Positions 31,927 through 41,966 are shown, counted from the first letter of the stretch. The stretch: 64,000 nucleotides of DNA from Nematopogon swammerdamellus (GCA_946902875.1 OX336345.1:4495395-4559394); one strand, 5' to 3'. The notes: generated by a model from the letters alone, not told the origin. Made by a program: numbers and translations.

Positions 31927-34900
31927 CTACGCCCAGAGCGGCGCGGGTGGGGGGAGGCGGTGCGCGTGCGCATCCCGCGCGTGCGCCGCGCTCGACAGCC
32001 CCAGCGACATGTCGCCAAGCAGCGGGGGAAGCTTGCCCGGCGGCGGCGGCGGGGGAGGCGCCGGCGCGCGCACCCCCGCCAGCCCCACGCCCACCGGGCT
32101 CACCGAAGCGTAGATGTTCACCGTCGACCGGTGGTACTGGCACTTCCGCAGGTCCGGCATTGCGAACCTCAGCTTCTGCCAGAACTGTCTGTCGCCCCAC
32201 TCTATGCACGTGTTGGCCTTCAGGTAAAGCCTCAAGTCCGGGTCGATGTCCCTATTCGGCAGCTCCCCGAGAAGAATTATTATCAGTCTTCTTCTTCTCT
32301 CCTTTAGTACCTCGTGGAGCGCCGTCTTGAACTCGAACCGACACCACTCGTTGTTGATGAAGTTCTTCGACAGAACTATGATCGTGCGCTTCGAGGACTC
32401 GACCGCCTCTATGATCGTGTCGGCGACGTAGGCAGACGCGTTGAAGTCCCGGTAGTGCAGACAGAGGCGGAAGCTCGGATCCGTCGACTCGAGCCCGGGC
32501 GCGAGCATTTGCGCGACGAATGCTTCGTCTTTCACGCTGTAACTTATGTAGGCGTCGAAGAGACGATCTTTATCCTGCTCCTCGTCGAAGGCAGTACTCT
32601 TGTAGCACATTCTCAGGCCACAGTGGTAGTAGATCCACACTCGTAACTCCCGCCGATAGTAGAACATGCCGCAGAGCAGCGCCGAGCTCACGATGAACAC
32701 GCACAGCGAGATGAGCAGCAAGGGGAGGTAATCGTTTATCACTTGGTTCTCTATTATCGACGAACTTCCGCCCACGTGACTAGTGCAGCTCGTCGAGTTG
32801 AAGTCGGACATGAGAGGCCCGATCACGTTGGTAATGTTGTCGAACAAGCAGTAGATTTTATCGGCATCCTCGACTTTTCCAATGTTACTCTTGAACCAAT
32901 TTCTAAACTTTTGCATGTACTGACAGTCGCACGACCACGGATTGCGCGAGAGACTTATCTCCACCAAATATGGGTTCAGTGTGAATTGCCACACGGCGAA
33001 ACCGTAAATATGGTTTCCCTCCAAACGCAGCACCTCCAAATGCCTCAGCTCCATGAACGTGCGATTGTCGATGTAATGTATTTTATTATCTTGAAGGTGC
33101 AGTTCACGTAAATTTTCCAGAGGTGACAGTTCAAATCCTAATAACTCTTTTATATTATTATTTTCTAAATGTAGCACTGACAAACGTTTTAGTCCACTGA
33201 ACGTATTGTTATATAAAGCGTCTATATTTGAGTTATTAGCGTACAATATTTTTAAGTTTTTACGTCCAATAAAAGTATGACTTGAGAGTCCACCAAAATT
33301 ATTACCATCTAAATACACTTCAGTAGCGTCCATAGGAATCCCGCTCGGCATTTCCGAGTAGCCGGCGGCGGAACAGTCCACAATATTTGCCGACCACGGT
33401 TGGTCGTGATAGCACGTACAGTTTGACGGGCACGTCATTTCACAATCACAAGCGTCAAAATCACAACAATGGCACAAAGCGAAACAGTGCGTTTTATAGG
33501 TACACAAAAACTGAGAAGATTCCGCTTCGATGAGCGGAATATAAGTCCGTTCTCTGTTGTACAGAAGTTTGCAATAGATACTCTCTAGGTCCATCACTCG
33601 CGGGTGTTGCCGCAAGTGATCCAATTTGTTGATTCGTTGGAGCCACTCCATGGTACAGTCACACTGGAATGGATTTCCGCCGATGTAGAATTCAGGCAAC
33701 GGACGCCCCGGGTCCACGGGAGTCAGGCGGAGAGCATTCAGATCCATACTAATTATTTGATTTGCATATAAATCGACTCTCGTCAAGTTAGTCTTCCCGA
33801 CAAAAGTTTGAGCTTCGACTTGGGTGATTTGATTATCGTTGAGGAAAAGTAATTCGACACTGCTGGGAATGGAAAACGCCGAAACTTTGGTCATTTTGTT
33901 GAAACTTGCATCCAAAGTTTGCAATCGTAATTCTTTATCCAAACTGTAATGGTTTCCGAGCTCTTTGATGTTATTGCTATGCAAATCCAGCCACTGAAGT
34001 CCCTGCGGTATCACAGCGTAGTCGAACCACTTTATTTGGTTGTCCGAAACGTTCAGCCACAACAGGGAGGGGATGTTTGCGAATAAACCATTTATGTCAG
34101 TTAGCTGATTGGCGTCGAGCCTTATCGCTTGTAGATTCGTAAGCGCTTCAAACGCTCCCGTATCGATGCGCCTTATTTTATTTCGGGCCAAGTTCAGAAT
34201 TTGTAGAGAGGGCAAGTCTGCAAACACTTCCTTGCTAATGTTTTCAATTTTATTTCCGATCAGTCGTAGCCCGTATACATTGGGCATGCCAACGAAGCCC
34301 GGTTCATCCAATGCGGATATCTGGTTTTCCCCCAAATCGACAGTTCTCAGCAATCGCATGTTTCGTAGCGCTAACGGTACTTTTGTCAAGCGGTTTCCAT
34401 TGAGGTTTAGATCTTGCAGAGATGAAGTATTTCTAAACGCTTCAGCGTGTACTTCTTCCAGCTGATTATTATCTAAAGACAAGAGTGAGAGCACGTAGAG
34501 TCCATTGAGTGCATAAGCGTCAAGGTGTGAGATTTTGTTGTATGATAATATCAGCGTATGCAAATTATTCATAGGCGTAAAAGTATCCGCAGCAATGATA
34601 TCCAACATGTTGTGTTGCACGTTCAATATCTGAAGAGTGTAGAGATCTTTGAATATGTTGGGTTCGAGATTAGTTAGTCGGTTATTGGATAAGTTGAGTA
34701 ATACCATTCTTATTAGACCAGTAAAAGTATTCTCATTGATCCATGTGCTGCTTAGATGATTGTTCGACAAGTCTAGAGCTAACAGCTGATCTAGGTTAGC
34801 AAAAAGACTCGGCGAAAGAACACTAATCGAATTATTTTGAAGATATATTTCCTTTATTGATGGTCTGCAGTCTTTGAATAGGTCTTGAGGGAGTGCGACT

Positions 34901-35778
34901 ATTTTATTATTAGACAAGTCTATTATTTGTAGTTGTTTCAGGCCGGAGAGGGCCTTATCTGCCACCATAGATATTTCGTTATCATGAATGTGTAGCTCCT
35001 TTAATCTCCTTAAGCCCATAAATCCATTCGGTGGCATCAACACGAAGTGATTATACGAGGCGTCTAGGATCTCTATGTCTAGAGAGCACGCCGAGCGCGG
35101 CACGGAGGACATGGAGGGAGAAATTCCGTCGTGATCGCTAATTAGCGGCTGGTGCATGGCTTTTTCTCTAAAACCGAGATCGCTGACATCTTGAAGACGG
35201 TTAGATGAGACGTTAAGATACACCAAGTTAGTCAGGGGACAAAATAAATTCTCCGGGAAGGACCAGATGTTGTTGAAACTAAGATCTAGTTTTTCCAGCT
35301 GTCGAACGGGTGTGAAACTCTCCGACGCTATTTCTAAGCTCATAGCGGCCCATTCGGTGTTTCTTGTGCGAACGGTTAAGTTGCGGAGATCTCTCAGGCC
35401 AGAGAGGACGCCGGGCGGCCAGCGTCCGACTTTGCAGTTATCCAAGATGAGCTCTCGCAGCTTCACTAGATGTGCGAAGCTTCGGTCGTCCAGCGAACTC
35501 TTCGACTGAATGTCTTCGTTACACTCTATTCTGAGCGACATCGTGTGCTCGGAAGGAATGACGCTGAAGTTTGTCGTGTCGAATTCACTGTTGATGGTCC
35601 TCAGTTTACAGGTGAGCGAAACTTCGTGAGAACCGTTAGGACCCCGGAGCCACCACTGGCAATCGTCGGGGGCCTCATATTTCAGCGGCAACGAGCTCTG
35701 ATCGGCGACGTTGAGCCCGATGATGATGATGAACACCGTGCAGCTCAACAAGGTCGAGCGCCGTTCGTAGGAGGCCAT
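31927..35778 (-). CDS. Toll-7/18w: Toll-like receptor, Toll-7/18-wheeler type
   Basis: Single-exon type I membrane receptor of 1283 residues, in the usual range for the long Toll clade. The first ATG (35778-35776, context CAAAATGG) follows an in-frame TAA at 35833-35835 with no ATG between, so longer starts (TTG at 35823) are not credible. Order: signal peptide about 1-26; a long leucine-rich repeat block about 100-685; a first C-flanking cap (CDC near 706); a Cys-rich N-flanking cap about 757-790; a second short repeat block about 815-940; a second cap (CDC near 950); one membrane helix about 1016-1036; cytoplasmic TIR domain about 1072-1212 with box 1 FDAYISYS, box 2 RLCLHYRDF and box 3 FW. 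A 70-residue Ala/Pro-rich tail follows, with eight prolines in a row. Two ectodomain cassettes, intron-free coding and the N-terminal motifs place it with Toll-7/18w; known fly relatives act in epithelial patterning, cell adhesion and some antiviral responses. Which lepidopteran paralogue it is remains open. Confidence 0.95.
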   Translation of the reverse strand: MASYERRSTLLSCTVFIIIIGLNVADQSSLPLKYEAPDDCQWWLRGPNGSHEVSLTCKLRTINSEFDTTNFSVIPSEHTMSLRIECNEDIQSKSSLDDRSFAHLVKLRELILDNCKVGRWPPGVLSGLRDLRNLTVRTRNTEWAAMSLEIASESFTPVRQLEKLDLSFNNIWSFPENLFCPLTNLVYLNVSSNRLQDVSDLGFREKAMHQPLISDHDGISPSMSSVPRSACSLDIEILDASYNHFVLMPPNGFMGLRRLKELHIHDNEISMVADKALSGLKQLQIIDLSNNKIVALPQDLFKDCRPSIKEIYLQNNSISVLSPSLFANLDQLLALDLSNNHLSSTWINENTFTGLIRMVLLNLSNNRLTNLEPNIFKDLYTLQILNVQHNMLDIIAADTFTPMNNLHTLILSYNKISHLDAYALNGLYVLSLLSLDNNQLEEVHAEAFRNTSSLQDLNLNGNRLTKVPLALRNMRLLRTVDLGENQISALDEPGFVGMPNVYGLRLIGNKIENISKEVFADLPSLQILNLARNKIRRIDTGAFEALTNLQAIRLDANQLTDINGLFANIPSLLWLNVSDNQIKWFDYAVIPQGLQWLDLHSNNIKELGNHYSLDKELRLQTLDASFNKMTKVSAFSIPSSVELLFLNDNQITQVEAQTFVGKTNLTRVDLYANQIISMDLNALRLTPVDPGRPLPEFYIGGNPFQCDCTMEWLQRINKLDHLRQHPRVMDLESIYCKLLYNRERTYIPLIEAESSQFLCTYKTHCFALCHCCDFDACDCEMTCPSNCTCYHDQPWSANIVDCSAAGYSEMPSGIPMDATEVYLDGNNFGGLSSHTFIGRKNLKILYANNSNIDALYNNTFSGLKRLSVLHLENNNIKELLGFELSPLENLRELHLQDNKIHYIDNRTFMELRHLEVLRLEGNHIYGFAVWQFTLNPYLVEISLSRNPWSCDCQYMQKFRNWFKSNIGKVEDADKIYCLFDNITNVIGPLMSDFNSTSCTSHVGGSSSIIENQVINDYLPLLLISLCVFIVSSALLCGMFYYRRELRVWIYYHCGLRMCYKSTAFDEEQDKDRLFDAYISYSVKDEAFVAQMLAPGLESTDPSFRLCLHYRDFNASAYVADTIIEAVESSKRTIIVLSKNFINNEWCRFEFKTALHEVLKERRRRLIIILLGELPNRDIDPDLRLYLKANTCIEWGDRQFWQKLRFAMPDLRKCQYHRSTVNIYASVSPVGVGLAGVRAPAPPPPPPPGKLPPLLGDMSLGLSSAAHARDAHAHRLPPPAPLWA

Positions 35779-35795
35779 TTTGAACGAGATCAGGA

Positions 35796-35949
35796 TCAAG
35801 GAGGAAGAAGTCCGAGCGGACAATGTGTCATGTTAATTCCACTGCGCGGCGAGCGGTCTCCCAGACTAACGGAAACACCGCTTCCATCAATTGACTGGGA
35901 CCATTTCCGACGCGCCTCAGCTCTCAGTCCTAATTCGTTCGACGCACAT
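35796..35949 (-). promoter_or_regulatory. Upstream ORFs in the Toll leader
   Basis: Before the Toll ATG the minus strand has short ATG-started frames: 35949-35917 (10 codons plus stop), 35904-35887 (5 codons), 35887-35828 (19 codons) and 35831-35796 (11 codons). The last two overlap as ATGA, and the final stop is 17 nt from the receptor start. If transcribed, they would lower translation of the receptor. The transcript start is not known from sequence. Confidence 0.5.
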
Positions 35950-36149
35950 CGTGTAAACTTCACTTCACTGTCCGGACGCGCTCGACGCTTCCACGCGCGG
36001 AACTCACATACAGTCAAAATTTTCACGACTTTTATCGGGTTTAATTTTAACAGTTCATTTGTACGGAAGGATATATTTACGTTTATATTTAAATCACTGT
36101 GATAATTCAGGAGGGTTTTACGATTTTTCCAAGTGCGGTTTAACGGAAA

Positions 36150-36365
36150 CTAAAAATGTGTGATACACAACGTCCGTGCGCTCGTTGCGCCGACTGACGC
36201 GACCGTTCCTCGGCGCGGCGACGATACGACTGGCTGTCGGCGCGGAGCGGGGCGACCATTGCCCGTGGAGTGTGGCGGCGGGTGGGAGGCGCCGCCGCTC
36301 CGCGCCCGCGGTCCGCACCCTCCCGACGGGCCGACCGTAGCCGAGCGGCGGCGTACCCTGCCGAG
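36150..36365 (-). promoter_or_regulatory. GC/CpG-rich island upstream of Toll
   Basis: A sharply GC-rich block (many CGCG, GGCGGCGGG and GCGCCGCCG motifs) in AT-rich DNA, 370-590 bp upstream of the Toll ATG. A promoter or non-coding first exon is the simplest reading. A TATAAA-like motif at about 36546 on the minus strand is further out. Confidence 0.4.
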
Positions 36366-36925
36366 GACTTATTACAATAAATTACTTTTCAAGGAGCTTT
36401 TCGAGATCGCTATATTAAACCGCAAACTTTAAAGCAATAGATCTTACCGGATAAAAGTGCGCCGATGTGAACTACCACCATTCGTAGACTAAAACTACCT
36501 GTATCGCTACTGAAATGAAGTATTAGTAATATCGCGCATTTTTTTTATACTTTAAATACTAGTTAGTACATTCTAAAACATATTTCTTATAATAAGGAAT
36601 GCGTATTTCTTTAGTAACGATTCTGAAATATAAGTTATTAGTATACGGTTACATGGATTTGCCTACGCTTCGAAATATATAGGGCAGAGTTAGTGAATGA
36701 AAAGTGATAACAGAGGGCGCTACGGTTCAGGCGGGCTGAATAATTTTAGCTTCAGTTTGTGTATTTAGAGCTTTAGTTGCTGGTTATATTTTAACAATAA
36801 ATTCCTACCTAGGTACTCACAATATTGCATCTTGTTATTATTGTATTCGGTATTGTAAATGGCAATTTATCGTAGAGCTGAAAGCTCATTTAATATAGGT
36901 ACTGATATTATTTTCCAAATATGAT
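36366..36925. other. Upstream flank of Toll, no repeat
   Basis: AT-rich, unplaced. It contains AGAGGGCGCTAC near 36713, a motif often seen in insect repeats, but no further match. Confidence 0.35.
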
Positions 36926-37018
36926 TGCAATAAGGTTAACTAGAATAGAATGCCTAATGGCATCAAGCACGCCTATTATACGAATTTGTATGGGTTCGTG
37001 CTCAATATAAAATATATA
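36926..37018 (+). mobile_element. LINE-H 3' end, target of next element
   Basis: GCAATAAGGTTAACTAGAAT, GAATGCCTAATGGCATCAAG, GGGTTCGTGCTCAATATAAA, then ATATATA. The tail is cut by the element starting at 37019. Confidence 0.55.
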
Positions 37019-37666
37019 ATGTCCCAAAATTCAACGTCAACCCGGAACCCGGGAATAGGGCAGTTTACCCAAGGGAAAAAAAAATTAATAAAAACAGTAG
37101 TAATTTTTTTAAATATATAAATTTAACCTACATCTTTTAGGCACTGAAGGCCATTTTCACTGAGTAAAGGTATTATTTTAAGTTTGCTCTTGTTTAGAAA
37201 AAGTAATGAATATTTTTTAAGCCATGATGGAGGAGTTGTTGTACCATTTTAAGATATTGATTAGTCGCGCCAACTTTTTTGACCACTTGCCATAGTAATG
37301 TAGTTAATTTTTTATTATACCATGAAGTGTCAAAGTAAACTAAGAATAAATATCTCTCAAAATTTTTAGAAAAAAATTCAATGAATATTTTTTTTTTCTA
37401 CAGTCATTCTGGTTTTTTTAATCGGGGTAGTGGTTAATATCAGAGTTATTTAGGCTAGCAATACAAAAATTTGAAGTCGTATTCGTAAATTTGTAGTCTT
37501 AGTACATTAAAATGTTGTACGAATACGAGATGTCCATTTTCAACGTATTTCAATAAAATGCTTAAGTATCATTAAAAAAAATACTCAGATTTTTTTCTTA
37601 TTTTTCCCTGGGTAGTCATAAACTGGCCCACTCCCTGGTTCCCGCTTGACGTGGAATTTTGGGACA
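37019..37666. mobile_element. Non-autonomous DNA element with about 58-bp TIRs
   Basis: Left arm 37019-37075 (TGTCCCAAAATTCAACGTCA, then CCCGGAACCCGGGAAT) and right arm 37606-37666 are diverged inverted copies. The interior is AT-rich without a transposase. The right flank continues CCTTGTAT, so the true ends may lie a few bases further out. Confidence 0.7.
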
Positions 37667-37696
37667 CCTTGTATATGTACAATACACACGAAACAA

Positions 37697-38108
37697 GAAA
37701 AAAACCGGCCAAGTGCGAGTCTAACTCGCGCACCAAGGTTTCCGTATCGCCATGTCATGGCTAGCGCCACTCACGCCATCTAGATGGCGTGTTATGAAAT
37801 GCTTCACATGAGTTAAATGTCATAATTAGTTAAAATGCTTCATAATCTATTCGGTAGATGGCGCTCACGCATACACTTTTTGGTTTCGTCTATGGGAACC
37901 CCCGTGATTTTTTTACTTTTTCTTATTTTTATTACTTTTTGTTATATCGGCCATAATAACACATATTCTGTGAAAATTTCAACTGGCTACCTAATACGGT
38001 TCAAGAGATACAGCCCTCGGACGGGCGGATATACGGACGGACGAACAGACAGACAGACAGACGGCGTAGGCTTAGTAATAGGCTTCCGTACGGGATACGG
38101 AAACCTAA
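37697..38108 (+). mobile_element. Rep-D, full length
   Basis: From AAACCGGCCAAGTGCGAGTC through a perfect 20-bp palindrome (CACGCCATCTAGATGGCGTG, 37772-37791), CATAATAACACATATTCTG, CAACTGGCTACCTAATACGG and (GACA)n, to GGCGTAGGCTTAGTAATAGG, CTTCCGTACGGGATACGG and poly(A). The most complete copy with 41536. Confidence 0.85.
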
Positions 38109-39675
38109 AAAAAAAAAATACGCGCATTTGTAACAGACAACCTCAGAAACTAATGAAATGACTTTGGAAATTCTTTCACTGATGAAAGCTTACTTAATTA
38201 ATGTAAATGTGATATAACGACATGGCAGCTGAGGCACACACTTTCACCGACGCCAATAAATTAATTTGCGGAAAAAAAAACTTGATTTATTTGTAGTTAT
38301 TTGATCAGTTATAAGTAGGTACATATAGTTAATCGAAATAGGCTCGGTTCAACATCCTAAGTTGCTCATACCTAGTTATAGGTACATCTATATCGGTCAA
38401 TCGAGATTCGGGCCCCGAGATACAAAAACCATAAATCCAATTAAGAGATTTTTATCGCAGCAGACGGGAAGGTCTAACTAGAGAAGGCGACTCAAAGCGA
38501 GTAGCTATGTTACACTTCTCGGTGATGTCATGGAGGTATTTGATTGGTCCAATGATACGAACGAGAAAAATAATATACAAGAAATCACAATTATTCATGA
38601 ATGTGGTAGGAATAACAACATTAAATTGGCGTTAATTTTTTTACGTTCACCAATGTTACTATTTATTTATACACATGTTTATGTATAAAAATGTACACAT
38701 TCAAGGATTAGAAAATTAGAGCTGGAAATAGCGAATGGATCGAGGAATACTCTGCTCTAATTTCCGGTGCTTGAATGTTTAGCTAGATGTGTCTACATAC
38801 ATAGAATCAAAAGTTATTTCAAGTTCGCACACAAATGTTGAGTAAATAATGTTTTAATAATAAAATTACATATAAGTATTTCATTTATTTTATGTATTTA
38901 CTTATACTTTTACTTCTCTTATTACTTGTTATTATATTTTGTTTATATACTTTTTTGTCTTTTCGTTCTGAACCATTTATACATCGTACTTAAACTAATA
39001 ATGTACAGTGTATTATTTCCTAGTGTAGTGTATCTGTGTGTCTGTTTGTCTGTCTGTCCATCCGTCACAGTGTAATATTTCATTCTTACTCTAAAATATT
39101 ATTTTATCAATTTACTGTCCGTCGTAATATTTTTTTTTTTGTTGCCAATATTGCTTTTTATTTTTATTGCCAATGCGTATACTTTCTGTCATGCTTTTAC
39201 TGCAAAAGATTTCAGTTTTCGGAGATTTTAAAGAATTAAGCCATGGTTATCAGTAGTGCAAAAACCTCATATAACGCACTAAAAATATCTAAAATTCCAA
39301 AATTATTAATTGCACCTTTATCAGAAATATCGCAACTTTAACTAAGCCCGAAAGGCCTAGGGACGAATGTCAGCGGTTTCAATATGCAGCGCACTATCAA
39401 TTCATTCGAGGCCATGAAGAAAGAGAACAAAGGGAAATGTTTAAAATAGTGCTTTTGGTGAAAAAAGTTCCAAGCCATTTTTCACGTGTCCAATCCTCGG
39501 AACTTAATGAATTGACACGAGCTTCGCTTGAATATTCGCTGGGACCACGCTTTGGCCGGTTTGGTGACGAAGTGCAGTTTCTAAAACTCTGTATGTCTAT
39601 ATATATATAAATATTTAGAAAAAATAAATATACTAAAAATTTATATATATATAAATATTATTCAATTTATAAACT
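38109..39675. other. No recognised gene
   Basis: AT-rich. A GTCT-repeat fragment like the Rep-D core lies at about 39018-39062. No convincing frame. Confidence 0.4.
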
Positions 39676-39760
39676 TTTTAGGGTTCCATACCTTAAAAGT
39701 TGAAAAAAGGAAACCTCATAGGATCACTCTCGTATCTGTGTGTCTGTCTGTCCGTCTCTC
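39676..39760 (-). mobile_element. Rep-D-like end
   Basis: TTAGGGTTCCATACCTTAAA, AAACCTCATAGGATCACTCT, GTGTGTCTGTCTGTCCGTC. A diverged relative of Rep-D. Confidence 0.5.
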
Positions 39761-39789
39761 ACAGCTTATTTTCTACGAATCTACTAGTT

Positions 39790-39982
39790 AACATTTACAT
39801 GAGGTGCAAAAGCGGACCTCTCCATTACTTACAGAGATTTCTTCTAGTCATCCTTTGTATATTTGAGTATCCGGCACGACCGAAGGGAAGCACTGGCATG
39901 GCACCTAGTTCCTCAATGTATTACGGGCTGACATCACGGATGTAGTAGGTGATGTAGCCAACCTGTTCGTAGCATAAAAATA
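39790..39982 (+). mobile_element. LINE-J scrap followed by Rep-B 3' end
   Basis: 39790-39865 matches LINE-J (ACATTTACATGAGGTGCAAA) in reverse. From 39870, Rep-B: GGCACGACCGAAGGGAAGC, GGCTGACATCACGGATGTAG, ending in an AT-rich tail. Confidence 0.6.
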
Positions 39983-40315
39983 TATAAATTTAAGAAAATT
40001 AAAGTTAGTGAAAACAATTCAGTAAAAACAATTAATAGAGTGTTTATTTTGTCACTGGAGTTAAATTTTTCAAGTCTAAATAAAACTAGACACACAAACG
40101 AAGCTTCAGCGCAATGGACTGTAGCTTCAGGCGAAAAGGCTTTAGGGGCGACTAAAGGTTTATATGGAACTATCAAACCAAAGTTCCGTTCGCGCAGCGG
40201 AAGTGAATGATGGAAAAGTTTATTTTAGTGAAAGGAAAAATAAATCTACTGTTGAGCGGGTACTAAAGGCATTGGAGTTTCTGTCGAAGTAAGCCGTTGA
40301 AGGCTTAACCTGATT
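39983..40315. other. No recognised feature
   Basis: Unplaced sequence. Confidence 0.4.
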
Positions 40316-40400
40316 TTTAGGGTTCCGTATCCATGCAGAAGCCTAATACTAAGCCTACGCCGTCTGTATATCTGGCTGTCTGTCTCTCCGTCTATGTAAA
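40316..40400 (-). mobile_element. Rep-D end fragment
   Basis: TTTTTAGGGTTCCGTATCC, ACTAAGCCTACGCCGTCTG, then a degenerate GTCT tract. Confidence 0.65.
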
Positions 40401-40439
40401 TAATTTAAATATACTTACTACATATAAGTACGCACTATG

Positions 40440-40757
40440 TACTGTGTGAGGCCGGTACTTAAAAAGAATAGCCCCACTGCGTCTCTCCCCGTGCATGTCG
40501 TAAAAGGCGACTAAGGGATAAGGACGAGATGCCGTGCTAAAGGCTTGCCATTTCTCACCTTGGCACGGTGCTTCCACCGAGTCGTGTTGCAGGTGGGTCT
40601 TTGTGCCTTACTTGCTACTTGATAGTTATCTTGTCCTAATACTTTGCTGAACGTGGTGGTCAATGTTATGTTGCAAGTTTCCAGAGTTCTTGCAGCACAA
40701 CACCGATTACTCTGATTACCCTGATTGTCGGGATACAGCGTGTGGTATGTATGTATG
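40440..40757 (+). mobile_element. Rep-C, full length
   Basis: Starts GTGTGAGGCCGGTACTTAA, shares its first roughly 78 bp with Rep-B, then diverges (GAGATGCCGTGCTAAAGGC, TTCCACCGAGTCGTG, ACTTGATAGTTATCTTGTCC, GCAGCACAACACCGATTACT) and ends with a small inverted pair near 40728, ATACAGCGTGTGG and (TATG)n. Confidence 0.85.
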
Positions 40758-40887
40758 CAAGTACGTACTAGATACTTAATTACAAGTTACACATAATATA
40801 TGAATGCGTGCTTATGAATTACCGTTTTCATACGATATAATACCTAAATACCTAAATACGTACATAGTATGTATATTGTATGTACAT

Positions 40888-41272
40888 AAATAGTCAGTCA
40901 GTCAGTCAACGTGCAAGCGTCCACTGCTGGACATACGCCTCTCCAATTTTCCTCCAGTCCTCTCGGCCTTCAGCGGTACGGAACCACTGCTTTCCGCCGA
41001 CGTACTTGATGCCGTCGTCCCACCTGGCGGGTGGTCTTCCCACACTCCGTTTTCCAGTCCACGGCCGCCAGTGTAGGACACAGTTACTCCAACGGTCGTC
41101 GTCTCTTCGGCTAACGTGCCCAGCCCACTGCCACTTGAGCTTAGCCACCCGGTGTCCAATATCGACTACTTTGGTGCGTCGGCGGATTGCCTCGTTACGC
41201 GCCACATCACGTAGCGATATTCCCAGCATGGCTCGCTCCATTGCTCGCATAAATAGTATGTTGAACTAAATA
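40888..41272 (-). mobile_element. RTE-F 3' end with intact C-terminal frame
   Basis: Minus-strand frame 41250-40906 encodes 114 residues without a stop: LRDVARNEAIRRRTKV, KLKWQWAGHVSRRDD, GRPPARWDDGIKYVGGK and a terminal AYVQQWTLAR. This is the end of an endonuclease/reverse-transcriptase LINE, probably the RTE clade, with 3' tail (TGAC)n at 40890-40909. The 5' part is truncated, as usual for LINE insertions. Confidence 0.8.
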
Positions 41273-41535
41273 TTACACAGCTCAGTTATATGCAAAGAAT
41301 GATAAAATTTATCACCGTTCCACTGGCCACATATTTTTCAAGAGAAATCGAACGCCGTGAGAAGTGCCGACCGCTCCGGTTCGCGGCGAAGCCTTTAAAG
41401 TATGCGAAATCTCGAAAACATACGAGGCCATAGCGGCCACTCACACCTACACTCACACCTTATAAAAGAAACGGTGTAAATATACCGAATTATATTGAAA
41501 TATTTGGATCGCAAGAAATATATTGGAGGTTTTCG

Positions 41536-41935
41536 TTTTTAGGGTTCCGTATCCCGTATAAGCCCGTTACTAAGCCTACGCCGTCTGTCTGTCTGTCTGT
41601 CCGTCCGTCCGTCCGTCCGTCTGTCCGAGGGCTGTATCTCTTGAACCGTAATAGGTAGCCCGTTGAAATTTTCACAAAAAATTTGTTATTATGGCCGATA
41701 TAACAAAAAATAATAAAAAAATTCAAAAGTAAAAAATTCACGGGGGTTCCCATAGAAGAAACCAAAAAGTGTATGCGCGCGCGCCATCTACTGAATAGAT
41801 TATGAAGCATGACATTAACTAATATGAAGCATTTCATAACACGCCATCTAGATGGCGTGAGTAGCGCTGGCCGTGACATGGCGATACGGGACCCTCGGTG
41901 CGCGAGTTCGACTCGCACTTGGCCGGTTTTTTTAG
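41536..41935 (-). mobile_element. Rep-D, full length
   Basis: Minus orientation, with the same 20-bp palindrome (41840-41859), the GTCT/GTCC core at 41588-41632 and the head GACTCGCACTTGGCCGG. It joins head-to-tail with a second Rep-D end at 41935-41965. Confidence 0.85.
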
Positions 41936-41966
41936 GTTTCCGTATCCCGTACGGAAGATGCGGAAC
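41935..41966 (-). mobile_element. Rep-D tail fused to next Rep-D head
   Basis: AGGTTTCCGTATCCCGTACGG is the Rep-D terminal block in the same orientation as 41536-41935, directly abutting its head. Confidence 0.6.

Noticed and set aside
31865..32646. Several open frames opposite the Toll gene
   Set aside because: They lie in GC-rich antisense sequence of the TIR and tail region and have no independent domain or start signals.
35779..35823. N-terminal extension of the Toll protein to a TTG at 35823
   Set aside because: No ATG lies between the in-frame TAA at 35833-35835 and the ATG at 35778. The ATG has a strong context and is followed by a good signal peptide.
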